The notes under the pieces: model-generated
The model's database searches: none
Told to the model about the DNA's origin: nothing
What the model saw: the letters and a program-made list of their open reading frames with translations, nothing else
Shown: piece after piece, positions 45,116-53,961 of the stretch
How positions within the stretch are numbered: the first letter of the stretch is position 1
Layout: the number at the start of each line of letters is the position of its first letter
Source: an uncultured Alphaproteobacteria bacterium
Lineage (GTDB): Bacteria > Pseudomonadota > Alphaproteobacteria > CAAHEQ01 > UBA3637
DNA: 64,000 nt
Assembly (NCBI GenBank): GCA_944392125.1
Contig: CALXVP010000003.1
Location: 56,367 to 120,366, forward strand
Direction: 5' to 3'
Made by a program: the position numbers and the translations under genes

Positions 45116-45487
45116 ATGTATAAAGAAGTACCGGAAGATTTGATGGCCAAGATTAAAGAGGCCGCAGGAACCATTAACAAACACAACTGTGCGGTTGATA
45201 CCATGCTGATCGCTGTTGGAAATAATTACTATGGTTACCAACCGCACCCTCAGCCGAAGAAAAAGAAATACTGCCAAGTGGCAGACAAGCGGCTCGAGGA
45301 GCTGAGCCACACGTTCAACGAGGTCCATGATGCACTGGCAAAAGAAAACATCGACCTCTTGGTTTGCTTTGTGGCTCTAAAAGACGGCGGTGCAACGGTC
45401 TTTGTCGCACAAGAGGCTGTTAACCGCCGCCTTGACGTATTTAACGAACTCAAAAAAATGGAGGAACAGCATGCCAAAATATCCTGA
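45116..45487 (+). CDS. Phage protein of unknown function
   Basis: 123 residues. A helical N-terminus (VPEDLMAKIKEAAGTINKHN), a HPQPKKKKYCQ basic linker and a helical end (RRLDVFNELKKMEEQHAKIS). Start 45116 is chosen for the TTGGAGAG site; an in-frame Met ten codons earlier lies inside the upstream gene. Overlaps the following gene by 17 bases. Confidence 0.6.
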   Translation: MYKEVPEDLMAKIKEAAGTINKHNCAVDTMLIAVGNNYYGYQPHPQPKKKKYCQVADKRLEELSHTFNEVHDALAKENIDLLVCFVALKDGGATVFVAQEAVNRRLDVFNELKKMEEQHAKIS

Positions 45488-45668
45488 TATTACGGTCCAG
45501 CTGACCGGTAAAGACGGCAACGCATTTAATATATTAGGTATATGTTTACAGGCTATGCGCCGGGCCGGACTAAGCCAAGAAGAATGCGAAGCCTTTCAGG
45601 CTGAAGCGACCTCGGGCAATTACGACCACTTACTTGCTACCTGTATGGAATGGTTTAACGTCGAGTAA
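45471..45668 (+). CDS. Small phage protein of unknown function
   Basis: 65 residues: MPKYPDITVQLTGKDGNAFN, then ILGICLQAMRRAGLSQEECE and an acidic C-terminus. Short proteins of this pattern are common in phages of many hosts beside methyltransferases, role unknown. Start 45471 with GGAGG site within the end of the preceding gene. Confidence 0.65.
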   Translation: MPKYPDITVQLTGKDGNAFNILGICLQAMRRAGLSQEECEAFQAEATSGNYDHLLATCMEWFNVE

Positions 45669-45711
45669 CGCCAATTTTTGGCAGAACAGAAACAGAAATT
45701 TATAATTTTTG

Positions 45712-45740
45712 TTGCTTTTCTTAATGCATTTCTCTAAAAT
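45712..45740 (+). promoter_or_regulatory. Promoter of the DUF262 gene
   Basis: TTGCTT (45712-45717), 17-base spacer, TAAAAT (45735-45740), 28 bases before the start. A small hairpin GCCAA/TTGGC (45670-45682) precedes it and may end the upstream run. Confidence 0.45.
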
Positions 45741-45768
45741 ATGACGAAATTATAATTTGGAGGTCATT

Positions 45769-47568
45769 ATGCCTAAAAAACAATATATTGTTAGCAAAGA
45801 GCAAGTTAGTACGTTATTGGAACTGATTCGTACAAAGCGTGTCGCAATTCCTGAAATTCAAAGACCGTTTGTATGGCAAACCACTCAGGTTCGTGATTTA
45901 ATTGATAGTCTTTATCGGTCATATCCAGTTGGCTATATTATTATATGGAAAAACTCTGAAGCTCGTCTAAAAAGTGCCGCAGAGACAAGTACCCCCGATG
46001 TTATTATTGATGGTCAACAACGTATCACATCTTTGCAGGCGGCCCTCCTAGGAGAACTGGTATTAAACAGTAATTATAAAAAAGTACCTATAAAGATCGC
46101 CTTTAATCCTGTCGAGGAAAAGTTTGAAACATGCACACCGGCCATTGAAAAAAACACTCTTTGGATTCCGGATATTTCCGTTTTATTTAATGGCACCAAA
46201 AATGCGTTAGTGTTGTTTAGGGAATATATGAAAAATAACGCTGACAAAGGACTTGATGAAGATGTAATCTTTGACAATATCAATTCATTGGCAAGTATTT
46301 CATCCAGTGAAATCGGAACGATTACGCTAGACGAAGGACTTGATATTGAAATTGTTGCTGAAATATTTAAGCGTATCAACTCTAAAGGAACAGCACTGGA
46401 TCAATATGATTTCGTAATGTCAAAAATCGCATCAAAAGAAGCATATGATGGTGTAAATATTCGTAAGACAATTGATTATTTCTGCCACCTGGTGAAGAAT
46501 AGAGATGACTTTAATATATTAAAACAGGACACAGATTTTTCTGAAACAAATGCATTTAAGGCTTTGTCATGGGTTGCGAAAGCCTCCATTGATGTGTATT
46601 CCCCTTCTTATAAAGATATAATAAGGGTTGCCTTTACACATAAATTCGGACGTGGCAAATTGAATGACCTTGTTATGTTGCTTTCGGGACGTAACTTTGA
46701 AAAGAAAACTTGGGACGAAGAGATATCTCAATCATCGTTTAAGTTGTTCCAAGATGGCGTTAACAACGTCATAAACCAGACCAACTTTGAGAGATTTACG
46801 ATGATCCTGCAGTCATTGGGCTTCATCGATAGTACTCTGTTGCCGGCAAATACAGCTGTTGACTTTGCATATGGGTTGTATTTGTACTTGAAGGCAATTG
46901 GTAAAGAAGAAGTGTTTGCGGAAAAATATGTTCAAAAGTGGCTGATTATGTCAGTTTTAACTGAACGTTATTCGTCATCCCCTGAAACAAAAATTGACGA
47001 GGATATCCGAAAGATCAGAGAAAAAGGTATTGAAACTTGTTTGCAAGAAGCTGAACAAAGTTATTTATCGACAAACTATTGGGATTTTGCTTTGCCAGGA
47101 AATTTGGATACTGCTCGCGCAAGTTCCTCTTTGCCTAAACTCTATTGGGCTGTTTTGTGCAAGGATAAAACTCGTGGTTTCTTGTCAAAGGACAGAACCG
47201 TATATGATATGATTAGACGGCGTGGTGATATTCATCATCTCTACCCGAGAGCTTATCTTAAACGGAATAACTATAAACAAGTTGCCTATAATCAATTCGC
47301 CAATTTTGTGTATTTAGAAACCCCATTGAATATCAAGATTGGAGATCGGGAGCCTATCGTTTATTTAAAAGAAATAATTGACCACCTCGGAACGGAAGAA
47401 ATGAGGCTTTCAGGTATTAAGACGCTGGAAGACTTAAAGAGCAATTTAAGGGAATGTGATATTCCTGAGATGATCCTAGAGGGAACGGTTGATAACTACG
47501 ACGAGTTCCTAAAAGAACGAAGAAAATTAATGGCGGCCCATATCAAGAGATATTGGGAAAGCTTATAA
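45769..47568 (+). CDS. DUF262/HNH-type (GmrSD-like) nuclease
   Basis: 599 residues. The N-terminal DUF262 domain has IPEIQRPFVWQTTQVRDLID, YPVGYIIIW and the signature IIDGQQRITSLQAALLG (D81). The C-terminal HNH/DUF1524-like domain contains DIHHLYPRAYL (H489, H490) with NQFANFVYLE, supplying the nuclease histidines. Related fused GmrSD enzymes are nucleotide-dependent type IV restriction systems that cut modified phage DNA; in a prophage it would exclude competing phages. A/T-richer than the neighbours, own promoter and terminator: a moron-like insertion. Start follows GGAGG. Confidence 0.85.
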   Translation: MPKKQYIVSKEQVSTLLELIRTKRVAIPEIQRPFVWQTTQVRDLIDSLYRSYPVGYIIIWKNSEARLKSAAETSTPDVIIDGQQRITSLQAALLGELVLNSNYKKVPIKIAFNPVEEKFETCTPAIEKNTLWIPDISVLFNGTKNALVLFREYMKNNADKGLDEDVIFDNINSLASISSSEIGTITLDEGLDIEIVAEIFKRINSKGTALDQYDFVMSKIASKEAYDGVNIRKTIDYFCHLVKNRDDFNILKQDTDFSETNAFKALSWVAKASIDVYSPSYKDIIRVAFTHKFGRGKLNDLVMLLSGRNFEKKTWDEEISQSSFKLFQDGVNNVINQTNFERFTMILQSLGFIDSTLLPANTAVDFAYGLYLYLKAIGKEEVFAEKYVQKWLIMSVLTERYSSSPETKIDEDIRKIREKGIETCLQEAEQSYLSTNYWDFALPGNLDTARASSSLPKLYWAVLCKDKTRGFLSKDRTVYDMIRRRGDIHHLYPRAYLKRNNYKQVAYNQFANFVYLETPLNIKIGDREPIVYLKEIIDHLGTEEMRLSGIKTLEDLKSNLRECDIPEMILEGTVDNYDEFLKERRKLMAAHIKRYWESL

Positions 47569-47574
47569 AATAAA

Positions 47575-47602
47575 GGGGCCGATTTTAGTCGGTCCCTTTT
47601 TT
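47575..47602 (+). terminator. Terminator after the DUF262 gene
   Basis: GGGGCCGA (47575-47582) pairs with TCGGTCCC (47589-47596, one G-T), loop TTTTAG, then six T. Also lies at the end of the convergent DUF3489 gene. Confidence 0.85.
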
Positions 47603-47615
47603 ACTGAATGGTAAT

Positions 47616-47975
47616 CTAAGCGTTGGCCTTAAGGTAATAAGTCCGAACCCCGTCTTTCTTTTCGGAGGCGATGGTTGCTTTAGTCTTTTTGGCGTAAAGT
47701 GACATCGCACCGCGGATTGAGTTTTCTTTCCACCCGAGGGCTTCAGCCATCTCTTTTAAGGTAGCTCCTTCCGGGCGGCTGAGCATAACAACCATAAAGG
47801 CTGTTTTATCGTGACCATCAATCTTAACCAGTTGCGGCTGTGCGATCGCTGGCTCCGGCTCGGCTACCTTGGCCAGGGTTTCGGTCAGGATATTACCTAA
47901 CTCTTTATCAGTGATACTGGAGGTTGATTTTTTAGTTGTAGCTTTAGCTTTTGAGCTTTTCTTTTGTGTTGTCAT
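47616..47975 (-). CDS. DUF3489 family DNA-binding-like protein
   Basis: 119 residues, the only minus-strand gene in the phage portion. A Lys/Thr/Ser-rich N-terminus (about 1-50) precedes a winged-helix-like DUF3489 core: KTAFMVVMLSRPEGATLKEM, AEALGWKENSIRGAMS and KKDGVRTYYLKA. DUF3489 proteins are linked to DUF2924 and serine recombinase genes in alphaproteobacterial mobile elements and probably bind DNA; here it may regulate the divergent packaging genes starting at 48071. Confidence 0.85.
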   Translation of the reverse strand: MTTQKKSSKAKATTKKSTSSITDKELGNILTETLAKVAEPEPAIAQPQLVKIDGHDKTAFMVVMLSRPEGATLKEMAEALGWKENSIRGAMSLYAKKTKATIASEKKDGVRTYYLKANA

Positions 47976-48070
47976 GTTTTTATCCTTTCTATCCGGTTAA
48001 TACAATACAACACAATACATGCTTGGAAATAAAATTATATCCAGTAAATCATGCAAGAAAGTGAAGAAAT

Positions 48071-48580
48071 ATGGCAAATAAAGTATCAATGCGGGAATAT
48101 GCGCGACTTAGGGGCGTAAATTTAAGCGCAGTTCAGAACGCAATCAAGTCCGGCCGCATTCATACCGAGCCTGATGGCAAAATAGACGTGGAGGAAGCCA
48201 ATCGGGACTGGTTCATCAATACCGACCAGTCAAAACAGCGTAAACCCGACCCAATATTTGAATCTCAGATTGAAAGCCGACCCAATAACATGGGAACCTT
48301 TCAACAGGCCAAAACGGCCGATATTTATTACCGGGCCATGATCGCCAAGGCAAAACTGAGGGTTTTGAATGGCGAAGTCGTAGATAAAAAGAAAGCCGCA
48401 CAGTACGCATACACATTAGGCCGCTCCATCAGAGATTTGATGTTGAGCTTTCCGGTGCGCTACGGTGCAATTATTGCTTCCGAGCTGAATACGGATGAAC
48501 ACACAACAACATTGATTTTGGAGAAATATATCAGTGAACTCCTTTCAAACAGCGAAGAACTCCTCAATCGAAACCTTTGA
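48071..48580 (+). CDS. Terminase small subunit (Nu1-like)
   Basis: 169 residues. N-terminal helix-turn-helix MREYARLRGVNLSAVQNAIKS recognises phage DNA; the helical C-terminal part (TADIYYRAMIAKAKLRVLNG, IRDLMLSFPVRYGAIIASEL) resembles the oligomerisation/terminase-large-contact region of lambda Nu1-type proteins. Position directly before, and 47-base overlap with, the large subunit supports the call. First of the late structural genes. Confidence 0.85.
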   Translation: MANKVSMREYARLRGVNLSAVQNAIKSGRIHTEPDGKIDVEEANRDWFINTDQSKQRKPDPIFESQIESRPNNMGTFQQAKTADIYYRAMIAKAKLRVLNGEVVDKKKAAQYAYTLGRSIRDLMLSFPVRYGAIIASELNTDEHTTTLILEKYISELLSNSEELLNRNL

Positions 48581-50474
48581 TTTGCAGGGTTTTATTGCAT
48601 CAGAGATATTCCGGGGATTAGAACCGGACAGCTATATGTCGGTGTCGGACTGGGCTGATGCGTACCGGACCTTGTCGTCAAAGTCGGCCGCAGAACCCGG
48701 ACGGTGGCGTACCAAACGTACACCTTACCTGAAAGAGATTATGGACTGCCTGTCGCCAAGGTCGCCAATTCAAAAAGTCGTCTTTATGAAAGGTGCACAG
48801 ATCGGCGGCACCGAATGCGGCAATAACTGGATCGGCTACATCATTCATAAGGCTCCCGGTCCGATTATGGCTATCTCGCCAACTGTGGAAATGGCAAAGC
48901 GTAACTCGCGCCAGCGTATCGATCCGCTGATTGAGGATTGTCCAACTCTTAAAAACCTGGTTAGTTCCGCCCGGTCACGCGATAAAGGTAATACGATGCT
49001 GTCAAAGGATTTTCAAGGCGGTGTGTTGGTGATGACCGGTGCGAACTCGGCTGTTGGGCTTCGTTCCATGCCGGCCCGATACCTGTTTATGGACGAGATT
49101 GACGGTTATCCGGCAGATATCGAGGGCGAAGGTGATCCGATCCTGCTGGCAGAGCGAAGAACGGCGACATTTAACACCAAGAAAAAGATATTCCTTGTTT
49201 CAACGCCGACAATAAAGGGAGTTTCGGCCATTGAGCGCGAGTTCTCGCACTCGGACCAAAGATTTTATAAACTTCCTTGCCCGTTCTGTGGCGGTTTTCA
49301 GGCCCTTAAATGGGAACAAATCCGGCCACAAGAAAACGGCATTGTCTTTTATGAATGCGAGCACTGTCACAAGCTGATAGCGGAACACTATAAAACGCAG
49401 ATGCTTGAAGCCGGCCACTGGGAAGCAACGGCGGAATCTATTGACGGCCTGACTGCAGGATTTCACTTGTCCTCGCTTTACTCCCCGGTCGGGTGGTTAT
49501 CCTGGGCTGAATGCGTGCAAGTTTACGAAAAAGCCAAGAAAGATGCCACGCTGATGCAAGGTTTTCGGAATACGATTTTAGGCGAAACCTACGAGCAAGA
49601 AAGCGAGGCTCCGGAATGGCAACGGCTCTACGAAACTCGGGAAAATTACCCGATGGGCGTTGTGCCGCGCGATGGGTTATTCCTGACCGCCGGCGTGGAC
49701 ATTCAAAAGAACCGTATCGAATGCGAAGTGGTCGCTTGGGGCCGGCAAAAGCAAAGTTGGTCCGTTGACTATTACATTTTGGATGGTGATACCGCCAAGC
49801 CGGAGGTTTGGGCCAAACTCGCCGATGTTGTGAATAAGGATTATCCGCACGAAAGCGGGATCACAATGCCGATCCGGGTAATGTGCGTTGACTCCGGTTA
49901 TGCCACGCAAGACGTTTATTCGTTTGTGCGCCAGTTTAACCAAGCCGTTTGGGGTGGTAATGGTGCCAGGGCCAATGCGCCGCGAACCGTTGTCGCCATT
50001 AAAGGTCAAAGCCGCGATACCGCGATGATCCTGTCCACTTCAAAGGCTGATACGAAAAAGAAAGGCTTGAAGGTGTGGAACGTATCCGGTCCGGTGATTA
50101 AGACCGAGCTTTACCGGTGGCTGAAGATGGAACGTGTCGGCGAAGATGCATCACAGTTCGGCCGCTGTCACTTCCCGGCATACGCTGAGGAGTATTTCAA
50201 ACAGCTGACCGCTGAACGCCAAATCGTCAAAGTGACCAACGGTTATCCGAAGTCAGTTTGGGAAAAAGATCCAACCCGGCGAAACGAAGCCTTGGACTGC
50301 CGCGTTTATGCGCGTGCCGGTGCGGCTATTTACGGTCTTGACCGGATATCCGAGCGCGGCTGGCAAGAACTGGAAGCGGCTATACCAAAGGAACCGAACC
50401 AAAAGATAAAAGTTAAAAAGCAACCGAAATTTATTCAAATCCAACCAACAAAGGTAAATGACCCATGGCTATAA
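48534..50474 (+). CDS. Terminase large subunit (lambda GpA family)
   Basis: 646-residue ATPase-nuclease that cuts and pumps DNA into heads. ATPase part: FMKGAQIGGTECGNNW (Walker-A-like, as in GpA proteins), Walker B YLFMDEIDGYPADIEGEGDP, then the coupling VSTPTIKGVSAIEREF. A zinc-finger-like CPFCGGF and CEHCHK pair follows. Nuclease part: TAGVDIQKNRIECEVVAWG and CVDSGYATQDVY with acidic metal ligands. The start is GTG at 48534 with GGAG upstream. Overlaps both neighbours. Confidence 0.95.
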   Translation: MNSFQTAKNSSIETFDLQGFIASEIFRGLEPDSYMSVSDWADAYRTLSSKSAAEPGRWRTKRTPYLKEIMDCLSPRSPIQKVVFMKGAQIGGTECGNNWIGYIIHKAPGPIMAISPTVEMAKRNSRQRIDPLIEDCPTLKNLVSSARSRDKGNTMLSKDFQGGVLVMTGANSAVGLRSMPARYLFMDEIDGYPADIEGEGDPILLAERRTATFNTKKKIFLVSTPTIKGVSAIEREFSHSDQRFYKLPCPFCGGFQALKWEQIRPQENGIVFYECEHCHKLIAEHYKTQMLEAGHWEATAESIDGLTAGFHLSSLYSPVGWLSWAECVQVYEKAKKDATLMQGFRNTILGETYEQESEAPEWQRLYETRENYPMGVVPRDGLFLTAGVDIQKNRIECEVVAWGRQKQSWSVDYYILDGDTAKPEVWAKLADVVNKDYPHESGITMPIRVMCVDSGYATQDVYSFVRQFNQAVWGGNGARANAPRTVVAIKGQSRDTAMILSTSKADTKKKGLKVWNVSGPVIKTELYRWLKMERVGEDASQFGRCHFPAYAEEYFKQLTAERQIVKVTNGYPKSVWEKDPTRRNEALDCRVYARAGAAIYGLDRISERGWQELEAAIPKEPNQKIKVKKQPKFIQIQPTKVNDPWL

Positions 50475-50704
50475 CAAACATAGAAGTATTGAAAACAAGG
50501 CTGGCTGAGGCCGAGGAAGCTTATCATAAATTGATGATCGGCGAAAAGGAAGTAACGGTCAGCGTTGGAAGTTTTGGCTCAACGACTTACAACCAAGCGA
50601 GCCGGACAGCCCTTGAAAGCTACATCAGCTCTCTTAAATCGCAAATTGCCGCGGCTGAAGGCACACCAACATGCCGCCGCCGGATAATGAAAGTGAGTTT
50701 TTAA
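50465..50704 (+). CDS. gpW-like head-tail joining protein
   Basis: 79 residues, similar in length and pattern to lambda gpW: LKTRLAEAEEAYHKLMIGEK, a beta hairpin EVTVSVGSFGSTTYN, and SRTALESYISSLKSQIAAAE. It stabilises filled heads and allows tail attachment. Lies between terminase and portal as in lambda, overlapping both. Confidence 0.85.
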   Translation: MAITNIEVLKTRLAEAEEAYHKLMIGEKEVTVSVGSFGSTTYNQASRTALESYISSLKSQIAAAEGTPTCRRRIMKVSF

Positions 50705-52113
50705 TGACAGACACATCACACAAAGCAGCTTCGCAAACTTTGCGAGAAATTGCCTCATGGCTACCGGGCCGTGGTTCTGCCGACAGCGATTTGTTGCCGG
50801 AATTGGACACGATTGTCGCCCGGTCGCGTGACTTAACGCGAAATCATGGAATTGCCGCCGGTGCAATGCAGACCTTGTCCGATAACATAGTCGGCACCGG
50901 GTTTCGTTTATCGGCCAAGCCCGATTATAAAGCACTCGGCAAATCCAAGGAATGGGAAGAAGAATGGCAGGCACATGTTGAAAGTTTATGGCGATCATGG
51001 TCCGAAACTTTTGAATGTGATGCGGCCAAGTCCTTAACTTTCCATGGCCTGACGACACAAGTTTTCAAGTCTTGCCTGATCAATGGCGAGGCTTTGGCTA
51101 TTCCGCTATGGCTGAAGGACCGGAAGTTTTCTACCACCATTCAGTTAGTAGAACCCGACCGGCTGTCTAATCCAAACGGCCAAACGGATGGCAAAACCCT
51201 CCGCGGTGGTATTGAAATAGATAAATATGGCGCACCGATAGCCTACTATATTCAAAAAGACCACCCGGGCGACTTTTGGACAGACCTAAAGTCTTGGGAG
51301 CGTATTCCGGCATTTACTTCATTTGGCCGGAGACGAGTTCTACACGTTCACGACATCAGCCGTATCGGCCAATCTCGTGGAAAGCCTGTCCTCAGTTCCA
51401 TAATGCCGATGTTCAAAATGTTGGACCATTACGAACGATCCGAGCTTCAGGCCGCGATCGTCAACGCAATGATAGCCGCATTTATTGAAACTCCGATGGA
51501 TGGCGAAAGCCTGAACGAACTGTTCGGCGGCTCAAGTGATGATTACCTGTCTGCGAAAAAGGATTGGCAGGTTAAACTTGAAGGTGGCTCTATCATCCCT
51601 GTTTTTCCTGGTGATAAAGTCGCGCCATTCACACCATCACGACCGAACTCGGCTTATGGAGCTTTCGTTGAAAACTTGCTCAGGCATATCGGAACCGGCC
51701 TTAACATTCCTTATGAATTGCTCTTGAAAGACTTTTCAAAGACCAATTATTCGTCTGCCCGGTCGGCATTGCTCGAGGCTTGGCGATACTTTAACGGTCG
51801 CCGGCAATGGTTATCAACTTACTGGGCCACGCCGGTTTATGAGCTTTGGCTCGAGGAAGCAGTCAATAAAGGATTGGTTGATGCACCGGACTTTTACGAG
51901 AACCGCTACGCATACACAAGATGTAAGTGGATCGGTCCGGGTCGCGGCTGGGTTGACCCGGTCAAAGAAGCTCAGGCCTGCCAAATCCGAATGGATATCG
52001 GACTTTCAACCTTAGAGGCGGAATGTGCCGGTCAAGGCTTGGACTGGGAAGAAGTTTTAGAACAACGAGCAAGAGAAAAGGAACGTATGAAAAAACTTTT
52101 TGACGAGCGTTGA
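50671..52113 (+). CDS. Portal protein (lambda gpB-like)
   Basis: Dodecameric portal through which DNA enters the head. 480 residues with family features: GRGSADSDLLPELDTIVARSRDL, HGIAAGAMQTLSDNIVGTGF, RVLHVHDISRIGQSRGKPVL and NYSSARSALLEAWRYFNGRR. The Met at 50671 overlaps gpW by 34 bases and has only AAGG; an in-frame Met at 50704 (TAATGA junction) is an equal alternative start. Ends 'DER' soon after the LEQRAREKERMKKL helix. Confidence 0.92.
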   Translation: MPPPDNESEFLMTDTSHKAASQTLREIASWLPGRGSADSDLLPELDTIVARSRDLTRNHGIAAGAMQTLSDNIVGTGFRLSAKPDYKALGKSKEWEEEWQAHVESLWRSWSETFECDAAKSLTFHGLTTQVFKSCLINGEALAIPLWLKDRKFSTTIQLVEPDRLSNPNGQTDGKTLRGGIEIDKYGAPIAYYIQKDHPGDFWTDLKSWERIPAFTSFGRRRVLHVHDISRIGQSRGKPVLSSIMPMFKMLDHYERSELQAAIVNAMIAAFIETPMDGESLNELFGGSSDDYLSAKKDWQVKLEGGSIIPVFPGDKVAPFTPSRPNSAYGAFVENLLRHIGTGLNIPYELLLKDFSKTNYSSARSALLEAWRYFNGRRQWLSTYWATPVYELWLEEAVNKGLVDAPDFYENRYAYTRCKWIGPGRGWVDPVKEAQACQIRMDIGLSTLEAECAGQGLDWEEVLEQRAREKERMKKLFDER

Positions 52114-52342
52114 TAGCGAGGAAAATTAGTTTTTCTGGTTCCTTTCGCCGGATTACCGGTAAAATGCTGATAATAAAACATGCGACAGGCAAACTGCCAA
52201 ACTCGCCGAATTAGGTTTAACAGCTGAAAATTCAATATAAAAGGAGGTTGAAACATCACAAGAAACAGATGAATCCGGTAATTTTTCTTAGAGTATCTGG
52301 GAATATCTGGTAATAATTGACTTAGAGATGTGATAGTTCAGT

Positions 52343-52369
52343 AAAATCTGCAATAGCATTGCGGATTTT
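52343..52369 (+). terminator. Terminator before the DUF4143 gene
   Basis: Twelve-base-pair stem AAAATCTGCAAT (52343-52354) and ATTGCGGATTTT (52358-52369), 3-base loop, tail TTTTC within the stem end. Confidence 0.65.
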
Positions 52370-52385
52370 CTGCCATTTCTTATAC

Positions 52386-52501
52386 TTTCAATCTGAAAAG
52401 TGTAAAAATATTAACTATTTTCCATCTGAAAAGTGTAAAAATATTAACTATTTTCAATCCGAAAAGTGCAAAAAATGACTTGATTTTCCATCCGAAAAGT
52501 G
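52386..52501 (+). repeat. Four 33-bp tandem repeats
   Basis: Core TTTC(A/C)ATC(T/C)GAAAAGTG at 52386-52402, 52419-52435, 52452-52468 and 52485-52501, spaced exactly 33 bases. The first two units share the spacer TAAAAATATTAACTAT exactly. They end 33 bases before the DUF4143 ATG and look like operators. Confidence 0.9.
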
Positions 52502-52534
52502 TTATTAGATACTATGTTAATATTAGGAGATCAT

Positions 52535-53842
52535 ATGAAAAGATACGCTTTACAAAATTTAGTTGCTTGGAAAAACAGTAAAAATCGCAAACCGTTACTG
52601 CTGTATGGTGCACGTCAAGTTGGTAAAACATGGCTTATGGAAGAATTTGGAAAAACAAATTTTTCTGATTATGTGGCCATAAATGTTGAAAAAAATGAGC
52701 GAATAGCCAATGTTTTTAACAATACATTAAATCCACAAGAAATCGTGACTGCGATTGAAATGGAGGCGCGTAAAAAAGTCACTAAGGATACATTGATTAT
52801 TATAGATGAAATTCAAGCATGTCCTCGTGCAATAACCTCTTTGAAGTATTTTTGTGAAGACTTGCCGGAATATCATGTAATTGCGGCGGGTAGTTTACTT
52901 GGGGTTGCCATACACCAAGGCATCTCTTTTCCTGTTGGAAAAGTTGAATCCATGTATATGTATCCGATGACATTTTGCGAATTTTTAGATGCTTTAGGAG
53001 AAGAAAAACTTTGTGAACTTATTAACAGCTCTGATTTTCAGATGATAAACTTATTCAAAGATAAGATCATCACTTATTTGAAAACATATTTTTACGTTGG
53101 CGGAATGCCAGAGGTTGTTAAAAACTATATTGAAAATAAAGATTTTCAAGAAGTTAGAGAAATTCAAAATCGGATATTGAGTGATTATAAACAAGACTTT
53201 TCTCATCATATTCCTCCGACTATACGTCCTCAGGTTACAAAACTTTGGGATTCAATTCCTCGTCAGCTGGCAAAAGAAAATAAAAAATTTGTTTATAGTG
53301 AAATCGAAAATACAAAAGCACGAATGAAAGAATATAATCCTGCATTAGAGTGGTTGAAAGATAGCGGATTGGTGTACCAAATAATGCGCTTAAGTAAACC
53401 TGCGTTGCCGATTAAAGCCTATCAGGAATATAATAATTTTAAATTATTTATGTCGGATATAGGTTTGCTGTCTGCAAAATCAGATCTCGATATACGAACA
53501 TTATTAGAAGGATCAAAAGTTTTTACCGAATTTAAGGGTTCAATAACAGAACAGTTTGTTTTACAAGAATTGAAAGCAATACAGAATATTGATATTGCGT
53601 ACTGGGCAAATGATGCTGGTCGAGCTGAAATAGATTTTGTTATACAACTTGATTCTCAGATTATACCTGTAGAGGTTAAGGCTGGTATCAATTTGAAAGC
53701 AAAAAGCCTAAATGTATATAAGGAAAAGTTTAATCCAGATATTCTTGTCAGGACTTCATTGGCTGACTACAAAAAATCTGATAATCTATGTGATATTCCA
53801 TTATATATGATAGAACAAATAAAGCAAATTTGTAATCTGTAG
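52535..53842 (+). CDS. AAA ATPase with C-terminal DUF4143
   Basis: 435 residues. Walker A GARQVGKTWLMEEF (25-32), Walker B LIIIDEIQACPRAITSLKYF, arginine-rich GSLLGVAI sensor region, then the DUF4143 domain ending in an endonuclease-like EIDFVIQLDSQIIPVEVKAG (PD-(D/E)XK-like D...E.K). This family is common in gut bacteria and mobile elements; its function is unclear. It interrupts the portal-protease order, is clearly A/T-richer than the neighbours and has terminators on both sides, so it is probably inserted cargo. Start 52535 follows TTAGGAG. Confidence 0.88.
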   Translation: MKRYALQNLVAWKNSKNRKPLLLYGARQVGKTWLMEEFGKTNFSDYVAINVEKNERIANVFNNTLNPQEIVTAIEMEARKKVTKDTLIIIDEIQACPRAITSLKYFCEDLPEYHVIAAGSLLGVAIHQGISFPVGKVESMYMYPMTFCEFLDALGEEKLCELINSSDFQMINLFKDKIITYLKTYFYVGGMPEVVKNYIENKDFQEVREIQNRILSDYKQDFSHHIPPTIRPQVTKLWDSIPRQLAKENKKFVYSEIENTKARMKEYNPALEWLKDSGLVYQIMRLSKPALPIKAYQEYNNFKLFMSDIGLLSAKSDLDIRTLLEGSKVFTEFKGSITEQFVLQELKAIQNIDIAYWANDAGRAEIDFVIQLDSQIIPVEVKAGINLKAKSLNVYKEKFNPDILVRTSLADYKKSDNLCDIPLYMIEQIKQICNL

Positions 53843-53884
53843 CTCTATTTTACAAAAATAGCAAAATACGAAAAAAATAAAATA

Positions 53885-53940
53885 GCCTCACTTTTGTGGG
53901 GCTTTTTTGATGCCTTTACGAACAAGAAAGTAAAGGTTTT
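53885..53940 (+). terminator. Tandem terminators after the DUF4143 gene
   Basis: AGCCTCAC (53885-53892) with GTGGGGCT (53897-53904), loop TTTT and a T run; then a second hairpin CCTTTAC (53914-53920) with GTAAAGG (53931-53937) followed by TTTTTAATTTT. Confidence 0.8.
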
Positions 53941-53961
53941 TAATTTTATGAAAGGAAAACA

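Larger units (their letters stand above)
52114..52534. other. Gap between portal and DUF4143 gene: remnant sequence, terminator and tandem repeats
   Basis: About 420 bases. 52162-52310 carries a stop-interrupted frame (segments TAKLAELGLTAENSI and EVETSQETDESGNFS) and an AAAAGGAGG site without an in-phase start, as if a phage gene was damaged here. A terminator (52343-52369) and four tandem repeats (52386-52501) follow. Confidence 0.5.
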
